From Siphonodentalium dalli (Eukaryota; Mollusca; Scaphopoda; Gadilida; Siphonodentaliidae): a stretch of 64,000 bases of DNA. The translations under genes were made by a program, and so were the position numbers. The stretch is taken from assembly GCA_032622095.1 (NCBI GenBank), contig CP136066.1, forward strand, positions 110,817,319 to 110,881,318, read 5' to 3'. Positions 36,046 through 45,738 of the stretch are shown here, piece by piece; the stretch's first letter is position 1; each line of letters opens with the position of its first letter. The notes below the pieces were generated by a model that did no database searches, was not told where the DNA came from, and was given only the letters and a program-made list of their open reading frames with translations.

Positions 36046-39000
36046 TGAAAGTGTCAATGACACTGTAGCTCAACTTGGAAAGGGAATAATTTAATGTATT
36101 ACAGTCAATGGAGCGATTAGGAATGTGGAAAGTTGAATGTCTAATACTATTTTATACTATAGACTTGAAGAGAAAAGTAAAATCCAAGATGGCTGCTGAC
36201 GGCCATGTCTTCGGCCGAATGACCCCAAAATGATTGTATCCCATCCACATGTCATCGTTAACATCCATGACAAATTTTATGACGATCAGACTAAAGGTAC
36301 GACCTGTAGCCCATGCTAAAGAAATTAGTCATACAAAGAGTAAAATCCAAGATGGCTGCTGGCGGCCATGTTTTTTGGACAAATGACCCCAAAATGACTC
36401 GTACCCATCCATATGTCATTGTTAACATCCAGGACAAATTATATGATGATCAGACTAAAAGTACGACCTGTAGCCCGTGCTAAATGATTTAGTCATACAA
36501 AGAGTAAAATCCAAGATGGCTGCTGGCGGCCATGTTTTTTGGCTGAATGACCTCAAAATGACTCGTTCCAATCTACATGTCATTGCTAACATCCATGACA
36601 AATTTTATGATGATCAGACTAAAGGTACGACCTGTAGCCCGTGCTAAAGGATTTAGTCATACAAAGAGCAAAATCCAAGATGGCTGCTGGCGGCCATGTT
36701 TTTTGGCCGAATGACCTCAAAATGACTCGCTCCCATCTACATGTCATTGTTATCATCCATGACAAATTTCATGATGATCAGACTAAAGGTACGACCTGTA
36801 GCCTGTGCTAAAGGATCTAGTCATACAAAGAGTAAACTCCAAGATGGCTGCTGGCGGCCATGTTTTTTGGCCGAATGACCTCAAAATGACTCGCTCCCAT
36901 CTACATGTCATTGTTATCATCCATGACAAATTTCATGATGATCAGACTAAAGGTACGACCTGTAGCCTGTGCTAATGGATTGAATTTTGAAATCAAAGAT
37001 GGCCACTGGCGGCCATGTTTTTCATCCGAATCACCCCAAAATGACTCGTTCCCATCTACATTACAATTTCAACAGCCATAACAAAATTTATGATGATCAG
37101 ACTAAAAGTACGACCTGTAGCCCGTGCTAAATGATTTAGTCATACAAAGAGTAAAATCCAAGATGGCTTCTGGTGGCCATGTTTTTTGGCCGAATGACCC
37201 CAAAATGACTCGTTCTCATCTACATGTCATTATTAACATTCATGACAAATTTTATGATGATCAGACTAAAAGTACGACCTGTCGCCCGTGCTAAATGATT
37301 TAGTCATACAAAGAGTAAAATCCAAGATGGCTGAAGGCGGCCATGTTTTTTGGCCGAATGACCCCAAAATTAATCGTTCCCATCTACATGTCAATATTAA
37401 CATCCATGATAAAGTTTATGATGATCAGACGAACAGTACGACCTGGAGCCTGTGCTAATGGATTGAATTTTGAAATCAAAGATGACCACTTGCGGCCATG
37501 TTTTTCATCCAAATGACCCCAAAATGACTCGTTCCCATCTACATTCCAATTTCAACAGCCACGAAAAATTTCATGATGATCAGACTCAAGGTACGACCTG
37601 TAGTCCGTGATAAAGGATTTAGTCATACAAAGAGTAAAATCCAAGATGGCTTCTGGTGGCCATGTTTTTTGGCCGAATGACCCCAAAATAACCCGTTCCC
37701 ATCTACATGTCATTATTAACATTCATGACAAATTTTATGATGATCAGACTAAAAGTACGACATGTAGCCCGTGCTAAATGATTTAGTCATACAAAGAGTA
37801 AAATCCAAGATGGCTGCTGGCGGCCATGTTTTTTGGCCGAATGACCTCAAAATGACTTGTTCCCATCTACATGTCATTGTTAACATCCATGACAAATTTT
37901 ATGATGATCAGACTAAAGGTACGACCTGTAGCCTGTGCTAAAGGATCTAGTCATACAAAGAGTAAAATCCAAGATGGCTGCTGGCGGCCATGTTTTTTGG
38001 CCGAATGACCTCAAAATGACTCGCTCCCATCTACATGTCATTGTTATCATCCATGACAAATTTCATGATGATCAGACTAAAGGTACGACCTGTAGCCTGT
38101 GCTAATGGATTGAATTTTGAAATCAAAGATGGCCACTGGCGGCCATGTTTTTCATCCGAATCACCCCAAAATGACTCGTTTCCCATCTACATTACAATTT
38201 CAACAGCCATAACAAAATTTATGATGATCAGACTAAAAGTACGACCTGTAGCCCGTGCTAAATGATTTAGTCATACAAAGAGTAAAATCCAAGATGGCTT
38301 CTGGTGGCCATGTTTTTTGGCCGAATGACCCCAAAATGACTCGTTCTCATCTACATGTCATTATTAACATTCATGACAAATTTTATGATGATCAGACTAA
38401 AAGTACGACCTGTAGCCCGTGCTAAATGATTTAGTCATACAAAGAGTTAAATCCAAGATGGCTGAAGGCGGCCATGTTTTTCGGCCGATTGACCCCAAAA
38501 TGACTCGTTCCCATCTACATGTCATTGTTAACATCCATGACAAATTTTATGATGATCAGACTAAAGGTACGACCTGTAGCCTGTGCTAAAGAATTTAGTC
38601 ATACAAAGAGTAAAATCCAAGATGGCTGCTGGCGGCCATGTTTTTTGGCCGAATGACCCCAAAATTACTCGTTCCCATCTACATGTCATTGTTAACATCC
38701 ATGACAAATTTAATGATGATCAGACGAACAGTACGACCTGTGGCCTGTGCTAATGGATTAAATTTTGAAATCAAAGATGGCTGCTGGTGGCCATGTTTTT
38801 TGTCCGAATGACCCCAAAACGACTCGTTCCCATCTACATTCTAATTTCAACAGCCATTACAAATTTCATGATGATCAGACTAAAGGTGCGACCTGTAGCC
38901 TGTGCTAAAGGATCTAGTCATACAAAGAGTAAACTCCAAGATGGCTGCTGGCGGCCATGTTTTTTGGCCGAATGACCTCAAAATGACTTGCTCCCATCTA

Positions 39001-42000
39001 CATGTCATTGTTATCATCCATGACAAATTTCATGATGATCAGACTAAAGGTACGACCTGTAGCCTGTGCTAATGGATTGAATTTTGAAATCAAAGATGGC
39101 CACTGGCGGCCATGTTTTTCATCCGAATCACCCCAAAATGACTCGTTCCCATCTACATTCTAATTTCAACAGCCATTACAAATTTCATGATGATCAGACT
39201 AAAGGTACGACTACGACCTGTAGCCCGTGCTAAAGGATTTAGTCATGCAAAGAGTAAAATCTAAGATGGCTGCCGGCGGCCATGTTTTTTGGCCAAATTA
39301 CCCCAAAATTACTCGTTCCCATCTACATGTCAATATTAACATCCATGACAAATTTCATGACAATAAGACGAACGGTACAGCCTGTAGCCCGTGCTAATGG
39401 ATTGAATTTTGAAATCCAAGATGGCCACTGGCGGCCATGTTTTTTTTCCGAATGACCCCAAAATGACTCGTTCCCATCTACATGTCAATGTCAACATCCA
39501 TGACAAATTTCATAATAATCGGACCAAAGGTACGAACTGTAGCCCGTGCTAAAGGAAATTGTTGACGCATCACGCACACACACACACGCATACACGCACA
39601 CACGGACGACGGATACCAAGCCATGGCAATAGCTCAAACTTTACAAAGTAAAGTTGAGCTAATAAAAGTATGCTGCTGAACCACTCTACACATAGAGTTG
39701 TCCCGTTGATTACACCCGCTAGGGTGTATACTGCCAGGCTGATCTGTCGATGTCATAGGGGCTATGGGATAGCTTTGATTAATAACGTACTCGCTATAAT
39801 GAGTACGGTAAGACTTTTGCAGGATGTATGTGTTAATTGTATTTGCAGATGTATCTCATTGTTGCAATATGTAACTTTTATGACTGCGTTAATTGATTTT
39901 GATATTTAGGTGTGAACAATTAATGGCTGGGCCACTCTTGGAGATTGTATTGCGGAACACGATGCATAATATAACAGCTAACATTTAACATAATTCTTAG
40001 GTGGTGCATTTATGAAACCAGTATAGGTGGTGCATTTATGAAACCAGTATATTTTATATATGCCTAATAATATGATCTTGAGGGCATTACCATTTCTGAC
40101 TATGGTTTTCTTGTACAGGTTGTGGGACGGGAGAGAGCTATCACCATGGCAGACATGCCTAAGATGCCATATGTGCAGGCCACGATATCAGAAGTAATGA
40201 GGATGTCTCCTGTCGGTATGTATAATGGACAATTTAAACCCATCCTTAAAATGTAGGAACCTGGTGATAATTGGACATCGCAGAGTGGTTAATAGTCCCT
40301 TGGGTTGGAATTTCCAACTGGTACCCAAGCTTTCCAACTATTGGACAATATGGCCCTTGTAGTGAAAATGCATTTGTGCCAACTTTGGGTACATGTAACC
40401 ACAGGAGCTTGGAAATTGGTCAAAACCCCTCTTTTATTGGCGGAACCACCACCCGGGACCAAAGGTCCTTTGGTCCCGGGTGGTGGTTCCGCCAATAAAA
40501 GAGGGGTTTTGACCAAATTCCAAGCTCCTGTGATGTAACTGTATAGGCCATGTTTGAATTATTTCGATCCCCAGAATCAAGCTTGAATTTAGTGTGTCAG
40601 ACATTTGCATAATGAGGTCCCCAGAGGGTGAATTTAGTGACACTATCCCGCACAGCGGGCTAGTGTCACAAAATTCACCCTCTGTGGACCTCTTTCTGCT
40701 TAGGCCTCATCTTCTGGCATTGTATTTAGTTACCTTTCCCCTTCTGTTGAATTTCTATATCCCCTAATTTGCATGAAGGTAAAATGCATAATTGAGGTGA
40801 CTAATGGGTGAACATCACCAACTTCAACTGGGGAACTTCAGTCTGATTCTAAGTCTGTCATAGCAGTTGAGGCCTAAGCAGAATGAAGTCCCGTTTAAAG
40901 ATTATCTCGGTATTGACACCATAAAATCGCAACAGTACATTTGCTATACCAGAGAATAATTAGATCGGGGCCATGAACCCACTATTATAGGATTTGATAG
41001 TCAGATATTGATGTTAAAAAGTGGAAGTTTCAACATGTTTTGAAATTTTGTCAGAAAAACTAAAACGATCACCACTCCTAAAGAATGGCCAAGTGGTAGT
41101 TAATAAAAGAGCGTTCTCAAATATTAGCTTTTGTGTACCTTTGGATGATTTCGTGGATTTTCACGATTCCTGTATGTTTGATACGAATACTGGTGAATTC
41201 AATAGTTTATTTTGTCTGGTAAGTGTAAATATGGCTTAGGAAATTCTTAATTATTTGATGTTTAATCGGACCGTGTATCTTTAATTTGAGATTTGAAGAC
41301 TATGAGTCGCTTTGAAGGGGGACTGTACACTAAATCCGGCCATATGTGGGACCATCTCCTTTTAAACAGAATATCTGCAACAAAGAATGAATTTGAGCCA
41401 TGTTCTCTATGAACGATGAAAACATGGTAATTATAATGAAAATAAGTTAATGACTCGAGCCATAAATTCATTTTCATTATAATTACCATGCTGTTTTACA
41501 TCGTTCATAAAGTAAATGAGTATTTTGCAATCATCAATGGCTCAAATTCATTAATTTGTTGGATTTAGTGTACAGTTCCCCTTTAAGTTCACAGTATTTT
41601 GTAGCGAGGCAATCCCTCTTACATCGCACCACGTGTGACGTGAACCTTGCTGGATACCATCTACCAGAGAGAACCATAGTGTTCGCCAATTTGAATCAAT
41701 GTAACCGGGACCCAGAAAATTGGTCACAGCCAGACTCATTTTATCCAGAACATTTCATTGGAACAGATGGCAAATATAAAACCAACAAAGCATTCATGCC
41801 ATTTTCTGTCGGTGAGTATAAGATGTTGCAACAATATCACTCTTGGTTAAGTGGTCCTGCTAGTCTTCTATGATGTTGGGGGTCCTGTTGAATTGATATG
41901 ATGCTGGTAGGGCAAACTGATGCCGTTAAGAAAAAGTACCGTTATTTTTCATAAGTTGTCATTTTCGCGGTGTTTGGCTAAGTCGAGAGATTCGAGAAAA

Positions 42001-44960
42001 TCGCAAAATATATGTTTTTGAATTTTTAATACACATGCATAATGGCTTATCCTGGATATGTTCTGATTTTCCAAACACCACGAAAATGACAACTTTAGAA
42101 AAAAATACAGTACTTTTTCTTAACAGCATCAGTTTGACCCAACAGCATCATAGCAAATCAGCAGGACCCACCAGCATCATAGCAGGACTGCTTGACCTGG
42201 GTATAACATACTAAACATGAATCGAAGATCTCTGTTCCGGAAACGCTTCTATCATTTAATATTCATTTTATTTCGAATTTTCTGGTTTTTAACGGACAGG
42301 TCGTATGACTTATAATGTCCGTAAATGGTGATGAAATGATTATGATAATACCTTCGATCAATTTGGGACATTTTATGCTGGTGGAGCATACCAAATCTAT
42401 CTATATCTCTATCTAAGATCGCCTGAATGCTCCATCACTGTCTGGTCTAAAATAGTAACGAAAACATGTCCCACTTGATTATTAAATAAATATTTATATG
42501 AAATAAATATTGATTGATAGAAGGGTTTCCGTCTTCGAGTCATATTTATTATTTTACTATTTTACTTTTAATTTGATTATAAACGCTCTTTATTGCTAAT
42601 TATTAGTGCCTCTTTAAGTCAGCTGATGTCAATTGCACCTATCGCATGACACTCCCCATTTCAATTTACCTCTGAGTGCCAATTTTCCCCACATATCTTT
42701 TGAGCTGATAAAAAACGCTCTTCGTTTATCATCTAAGTTAGTATAATTTATTAGTCCCCGCCCTTATCATCTAAGCTGACAAGGACCCTCTTTATTGCTC
42801 ATATTATAGTCCCACTTTAAGTCATCAGTGATCAAAGGCGCATATTTCTGAGGTCAAAGGCGCCTATCCAATTATATTCCCCTGTGTACACATTCTCCAA
42901 CATATCGGCCTAGCTGATAAGGCTCCCTCTTTATTGCTAATATATATATGACAATATAATGTTGTAAGTTCCTCTTTATGGCCAACAGCACCTATCCAAT
43001 GGCACTCACTGGGTCAATTTACCCCTGCATACCAATTCCCAACCAGTTTGGGTGTATGATTAATTATTTAATTAAAATTAATTATTAGTACCCCTTCTTG
43101 AGTCATGTGAGGTCAACGGCACCTGTCCCATGACACATCTCGAGTCAATTCACCCATGTGAATACATTTTCAACGACCAACCATTTTGGGTATATAAACA
43201 TTAGTGCCATTTTAAGACATCTGGTGTCAACGAAGCCTATCCCATGACGCTCACTGTGGAAATTGACCCATGTGCACACATTTTTAGCTCTGAGGGTCCA
43301 GTACGTCCATACATCACCAGAAAATAGTATGTAACATGACGTGCTTTCGCACTTTTTATTTTCAGAGTTGTATATGTAAATCCTTAATATGTAAATATAT
43401 ATATATATAGCTACATGTATATTGCCATTGATAAAGTCCGTGGGACAGAATGCCATGGAAAGAGCATGTTGCTATTTCGTGTTTCTATGATTCTTTTTAT
43501 TGTATAAAACGTATTTAGGAAGAGATAATCAATCTTTAAATTACCACACTAAAGTGATCGAAACTGATGAAAATGAACTAATTCAGGGTCGTAACTCCAC
43601 CCACAATACGTGGGTCAAGACATTGTTGAGCAAGTCTCATAAACCGAATACCAACAAAATCAGTTGATATTAGTTCAAGTTATATCGCAGTAAAGCAATC
43701 AAAATTCATGAACATGAACTAATTAAGGGGCATACCTCCACTCACATTACGCGAACATGGCCGGTTTTCGGATATTGTTGAGCAAGTCTCATATTCCATA
43801 TATCAAATATATAAATTGTCGCGCTAATGAGACCAAGATGCGCCACGTCACTTAAAACAAATTCATCTCTATATTGACTATTATGTTAACGGGGTTGCAT
43901 TGTTAAAGTGTCACGCCATTGACAAAATGAGGCTCATTTTAAAATAAAATGATTTTTTATTTATTTACTTTTAGCTTAAGGTCAATCCACACCGGACGCG
44001 AGCGTGCGATAATAACGGCCATTTTCTGTCGTCCGTAGCAGTTCAAAGCGCGCGATTTTTATATTCACACCGCAAGCGACTGAATCGCTGACCATGATGC
44101 GATCACAGCAGTGATTTTATGCTTCATCGATTTCTCGCTTTGTGGCAAACCAGCGGGATAATTGGGTCGCTGTCAAATAGGATATTTATATGCACGTATT
44201 CCTCCTATTTGAAGGCAACACATTCATTCGTCATCGCGATAACAAAGGTGGTGGAGGACTTTTGCGACATGCTGATAACTGAAGTGAGAAAATGAGAAGA
44301 GAAAATGCCTGGCAAGAGCTCGATGTAATAACATGCAGGATCGTCTGGTAAATGTTTGGTCCCAATCCATTCCAAGCTTGTGAGGCCACTTTGCCCACAA
44401 TTTGACCCCCCCATAACAAAATTTAGGACGCTTGTGCACCATTCCACTTGACATACTATATTTGACAATTAAATGAGTTTAAAAAACTCTTACATGTACA
44501 TGTTTAGCAAATTCTGATTAAGATGCCCATATACATTGTATTTCTGACCTGCCTGATGTAAATGATGCACTCAAACGATGATCCAGTCGCTTTCGGTGTG
44601 AATATAAAAAATGCGTGCTTTGAACCGCTACGGACGACAGAAAATGGCCATAAAAATAGTGCGCTTGCGCCCGGCGCGGATTGACACTTAACAAAATCTA
44701 TCCTCATGAATCTTCATGAATTTTAGGGTCATATAATCCAGCAGTTTTTAAGTTCTGATATACTCTCATCTGTTCCAGGCCCTCGAATGTGCTTGGGAGA
44801 TTCCATGGCGAGAACTGAACTCTTCTTGTATTTCTCCACATTAATCCAGAGATTCAGTTTTGAGAAGGAATCATCAAAGCAGGATGTCTGCTTTGCTGGT
44901 GTAACAGCGTTTGTATTCCAACCCCAAAACTACAAATTGATTTGCCGTGCCCGCACGTGA
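23649..44960 (+). CDS. Cytochrome P450, CYP2-like (P450-B), complete
   Basis: Eight exons: 23649-24009, 27027-27252, 28612-28750, 30799-30967, 35431-35567, 40119-40215, 41605-41811 and 44779-44960. They total 1518 bp, giving a 505-residue protein plus stop, normal for a microsomal P450. Features: N-terminal membrane segment (~12-27), proline hinge PPGPWPIPFLGN (36-47), C-helix WSKER (130-134), I-helix AGTETT (312-317), ExxR (E369-R372), PERF-type FYPEHF (422-427), and heme loop FSVGPRMCLG with axial Cys450. It should act in the ER with NADPH-P450 reductase on a lipophilic substrate that cannot be named. I chose the ATG at 23649 because it places the anchor at the N-terminus; the frame stays open upstream to 23436, through the hairpin. 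All junctions are GT/AG and in phase. It is the tandem paralogue of P450-A. Confidence 0.93.
24010..25390 (+). other. P450-B intron 1, left part
   Basis: AT-rich, with no supported gene or recognisable element. Confidence 0.5.
25391..25784 (+). mobile_element. TTAA-type MITE, family M, copy 2
   Basis: Shares TTAGTTATCAGAATCGAT, AATGCTAACCACTGTCAACT and GGTAATTTAGGAGCGT with the copy at 17732-18186; the right end is degenerate and followed by TTTAA. A CAA microsatellite lies at 25431-25450. Confidence 0.6.
26222..26421 (+). repeat. tRNA-derived SINE (second family)
   Basis: A-box-like TGGCTCAGTTGGCAAAGCG (26244) and B-box-like GGTTCTAATCC (26291) at tRNA spacing, followed by a tail with GTTTCCTATATGTGG and TTTTCCTCGGTGGTTGG. 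It does not fold into a complete tRNA, so a SINE is more likely than a tRNA gene. Confidence 0.55.
26426..26816. mobile_element. piggyBac-like MITE with two inverted hairpins
   Basis: TTAA on both sides (26422-26425, 26817-26820) and ends CCCTTTACCCAACA / TGTTGGGTAAAGGG fit the piggyBac signature. Inside are two 69-bp palindromes, 26452-26520 and 26600-26668 (both beginning GCCAATGCATTCTCTTATAT). Each is a hairpin and the second is the exact reverse complement of the first, with about 80 AT-rich bp between them. No coding capacity. Confidence 0.8.
26913..26950 (+). repeat. GTT/GCT triplet microsatellite
   Basis: Mixed TGTTGTTGCTGCTGCTGT repeat ending about 75 bp before P450-B exon 2. Confidence 0.9.
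27027..27252 (+). CDS. P450-B exon 2: C-helix
   Basis: Acceptor ACTTTCCAG at 27026, donor GTAGGT at 27253. I chose this acceptor over the AG at 27012 because only it keeps phase with exon 1 and yields GVSTANGELWSKERR, the usual G..xxNGxxWxxxRR block of CYP2 proteins. Confidence 0.88.
27648..27915 (+). repeat. ~70-bp tandem repeat, 4 copies
   Basis: Unit GTCTGTATGCTTGTCCAGCA...TCGTATGTAGGATCTGTTC starts at about 27648, 27717, 27788 and 27855, in intron 2 of P450-B. Confidence 0.85.
27916..28611 (+). other. P450-B intron 2, right part
   Basis: AT-rich, nothing recognised apart from a short G run near 28550. Confidence 0.5.
28612..28750 (+). CDS. P450-B exon 3: F-helix region
   Basis: Acceptor TTTTTTCTAAG, donor GTGAGA. 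Completes Arg196 and encodes FDYEDPVLRDLLFVV...NFFPILRIGFYLLRK, ending in phase 0. Confidence 0.88.
29147..29455. mobile_element. 309-bp TIR element of CTCGAGATCTCGA palindromes
   Basis: Perfect inverted ends starting TACGGTGGCTGATTTGCGAC (identical for at least 65 bp) are flanked by a 6-bp direct repeat GAAATG (29141-29146, 29456-29461). The interior is tandem short palindromes built from TCTCGAGA and AGATCT. It lies in intron 3 of P450-B. Confidence 0.85.
29480..30798 (+). other. P450-B intron 3, right part
   Basis: No gene, tandem array or clear inverted repeat recognised. Confidence 0.5.
30799..30967 (+). CDS. P450-B exon 4: G-helix region
   Basis: Acceptor TTTCTAATCCAG, donor GTCAGT. 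Encodes FSKNVETLGDQRYRFNEF...HMRDFIDIYIQSK, the RDFID block typical of the CYP2 clan. Confidence 0.9.
33241..33350 (+). repeat. Poly-G tracts in repeated TGTGGGG...TAGATC
   Basis: Three runs of 10-20 G separated by short spacers (near 33260, 33292 and 33341). Strong G-quadruplex potential. Confidence 0.85.
33670..34730 (-). pseudogene. LINE ORF2 C-terminal remnant, minus strand
   Basis: Three overlapping minus-strand frames give consecutive pieces. 34724-34452 contains DIEIVDNFRYFGHL (end of the reverse transcriptase). 34494-34054 contains IYQKSIAPLMIYGSEIWGFE. 33976-33677 contains LRLAKFRTENHRLPIETGSW and CTLCKRELGDEYHVILKC. The CxxC...H....C motif and the 'NHRLPIETG' block are typical of non-LTR ORF2 C-termini in aquatic animals. 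The frames are broken, so this is a dead copy. Confidence 0.75.
34795..34865. repeat. ~70-bp hairpin
   Basis: AAGGCTTTAATCGAATTTAT...GATCGGTATCCTAATTATAT reads back inverted with few mismatches. It sits between the LINE remnant and the right arm. Confidence 0.85.
35431..35567 (+). CDS. P450-B exon 5: I-helix
   Basis: Acceptor TATTTTACAG, donor GTTAGT (a weaker but acceptable donor). Encodes SQMMIIIFGLYFAGTETT, which contains the oxygen-activating threonine pair, then the J-helix up to CFREIEE. Confidence 0.92.
35655..35785 (-). mobile_element. MITE family M, partial copy 3
   Basis: On the minus strand it starts AAAGGTACTCAATCCGATTC and runs into CAGTTATCAGAATCGATTAA and AATGCTAACCACAGTCAACT, matching the left half of the copy at 17732. 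Confidence 0.65.
36008..36045 (+). repeat. ATA/AAT microsatellite
   Basis: About 13 uninterrupted AAT triplets immediately before the start of the 163-bp array element. Confidence 0.95.
36046..39665 (+). mobile_element. Array-bearing element, family S, expanded copy
   Basis: Begins GACACTGTAGCTCAACTTGG and ends TAAAGTTGAGCTAA, so TAGCTCAACTT forms short inverted ends. The interior is the 163-bp array, followed by a CA-rich stretch and GGATACCAAGCCATGGCAAT. Two shorter relatives at 49553-49882 and 50216-50770 carry the same ends or body with only about one to three units. Confidence 0.7.
36165..39555 (+). repeat. ~163-bp tandem array, about 21 copies
   Basis: Unit landmarks: TCCAAGATGGCTGCTGGCGG, CCATGTTTTTTGGCCGAATG, TCCCATCTACATGTCATTG, TATGATGATCAGACTAAAGG, TACGACCTGTAGCCCGTGCT. 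A variant pair ('CTCGCTCCC' unit followed by 'AATCAAAGATGGCCACTGG') recurs at about 36890, 38020 and 38980, so multi-unit blocks were duplicated. Open frames here are repeat shadows. Confidence 0.95.
40000..40051 (+). repeat. 26-bp tandem duplication
   Basis: GGTGGTGCATTTATGAAACC AGTAT occurs twice in succession, about 70 bp before P450-B exon 6. Confidence 0.95.
40119..40215 (+). CDS. P450-B exon 6: K-helix
   Basis: Acceptor CTTGTACAG, donor GTATGT. Encodes VVGRERAITMADMPKMPYVQ then ATISEVMRMSPV with the ExxR pair. Confidence 0.92.
40400..40532. repeat. 133-bp near-perfect palindrome
   Basis: CACAGGAGCTTGGAAATTGG...CCACCCGGGACCAAAGG folds back on itself around a single T near 40466. Open frames on both strands here are mirror images. 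Confidence 0.95.
40614..40692. repeat. 79-bp hairpin
   Basis: GAGGTCCCCAGAGGGTGAAT...TAGTGACACTATCCCGC returns as GCGGGCTAGTGTCACAAAAT...GGACCTC. It lies 80 bp after the 133-bp palindrome, in intron 6 of P450-B. Confidence 0.9.
41318..41581. mobile_element. 264-bp MITE abutting P450-B exon 7
   Basis: Inverted ends GGGGACTGTACACTAAATCC / GGATTTAGTGTACAGTTCCCC, with flanks TTTGAAG and TTTAAGT (near-match). The interior includes an inverted pair around ATGGTAATTATAATGAAAAT. Its right end is 23 bp before the exon at 41605. Confidence 0.85.
41605..41811 (+). CDS. P450-B exon 7: PERF region
   Basis: Acceptor ATTTTGTAG at 41604, donor GTGAGT. Phase and length (207 bp, as in P450-A) select this AG over the AG at 41593-41594. 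Encodes ARQSLLHRTTCDV...PDSFYPEHF...FMPFSV. A MITE ends 23 bp before the exon. Confidence 0.9.
41855..42190. mobile_element. TIR element just after P450-B exon 7
   Basis: Inverted arms: GTCCTGCTAG, GATGCTGGTAGGGCAAACTG, TTAAGAAAAAGTAC, GTTGTCATTTTCGCGGTGTTTGG, mirrored by CCAAACACCACGAAAATGAC, GTACTTTTTCTTAA, CAGTTTGACCCAACAGCATC and ATAGCAGGAC. Starts about 45 bp after the donor. Confidence 0.8.
42586..43290 (+). repeat. Degenerate ~130-bp tandem repeat, about 6 copies
   Basis: Each unit resembles TTATTGCTAATATTAGTGCC, TCTTTAAGTCATCTGATGTC, AACGGCACCTATCCCATGAC, ACTCACTGGGTCAATTTACC, CATGTGTACACATTTTC. Old and diverged; intron 7 of P450-B. Confidence 0.7.
43980..44686. mobile_element. ~0.7 kb TIR transposon remnant
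   Basis: Inverted ends GTCAATCCACACCGGACGCG / CGGCGCGGATTGAC and subterminal GGCCATTTTCTGTCGTCCGT on both sides; CTTAA lies at both edges. The minus strand has three overlapping open frames of 62-87 codons near 44205-44468 that may be decayed coding sequence, but I recognise no family. Confidence 0.7.
44779..44960 (+). CDS. P450-B exon 8: heme loop and C-terminus
   Basis: Acceptor CTGTTCCAG. Encodes the end of FSVG, then PRMCLGDSMARTELF, and a C-terminus FQPQNYKLICRART with stop TGA. 182 bp, as in P450-A. Confidence 0.94.
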
Positions 44961-45220
44961 CAGCTTGATTGGAAATGGAAGGTGCGTGCACTCCAGATGA
45001 ACCTACTCTCTTGTGAGGATTTTACCTTGGTGTTTTCTGTGAATCTGTTAAGATTGTTACACATGAATACAGAACAAAATGACACATGACACAGACATTT
45101 CATGGCGACAAGCATGTGAAAAAATATATTACGAACACCTTGATATCTCATTTGTGCCAAAAACCTATTTCTCTAACATTCTTACCAAAGTTTCCAATCA
45201 AGGATATCTCAAATATTTAA

Positions 45221-45520
45221 AGGTACTCAATCCGATCAGACCCTCCTAAATTACTATTTCTTTGGCTTCAGGGGTAAAAAATATTTTATTATTATAAACC
45301 ACTTGATTTTAGAGTTATCCATCTTCATCTGCAAGACCGCCAGTTTGATCACTGTTTCTGGGCCACTTATTACTGCAGATCTCGAGAAATAGCAAACTTC
45401 AAAAATTGATATCTGATCACTCGGAGCTTTCATGGGTGGTTCCTCAACTGGAATTGAATATTTTTTACCCCCGAAGCCAAAGAAATAGTAATTTAGGAGC
45501 ATCTGATTGGATTAAGTACC
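45221..45520. mobile_element. TTAA-flanked MITE, family M, copy 4
   Basis: Cleanest copy: AGGTACTCAATCCGATCAGA and TGATTGGATTAAGTACCT with TTTAA on both sides. The subterminal arms CTAAATTACTATTTCTTTGG / CCAAAGAAATAGTAATTTAG are also inverted. It lies 260 bp after the P450-B stop. Confidence 0.85.
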
Positions 45521-45698
45521 TTTAAGGAATAATCTCAGCTTCGTAATGTAATTACACAGTTTAAAGGCATTATTGATATTTTAAACTGTGTAAATATATT
45601 AGGAAACCGAGATAATTTACATCTCGGTGAATAGTTTCAACCTGAAAGTGCATTTTGAGTTTGAAATATAGTTGAATATTGGAAAAATTGTCTACACA

Positions 45699-45737
<39 letters not shown>
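45699..45737 (+). repeat. Uninterrupted 39-nt G run
   Basis: CACA is followed by 39 consecutive G, then TAATAAC. Just after it, TTTGATTGAAATCGTCAGGGG and a CAGA/GACA-rich tail mirror a fragment at 32345-32470. Confidence 0.9.

Positions 45738-45738
<1 letters not shown>

Noticed and set aside
40271-40643. Overlapping open frames on both strands (KTPLLLAEPPPGTKGPL)
   Set aside because: They are the two sides of one perfect palindrome.
44205-44468. 87-codon minus-strand frame as a host gene
   Set aside because: It lies between transposon inverted repeats, has competing frames and no recognised domain.
44961-45220. Poly(A) signal of P450-B
   Set aside because: No AATAAA or ATTAAA in a convincing place before the MITE at 45221.
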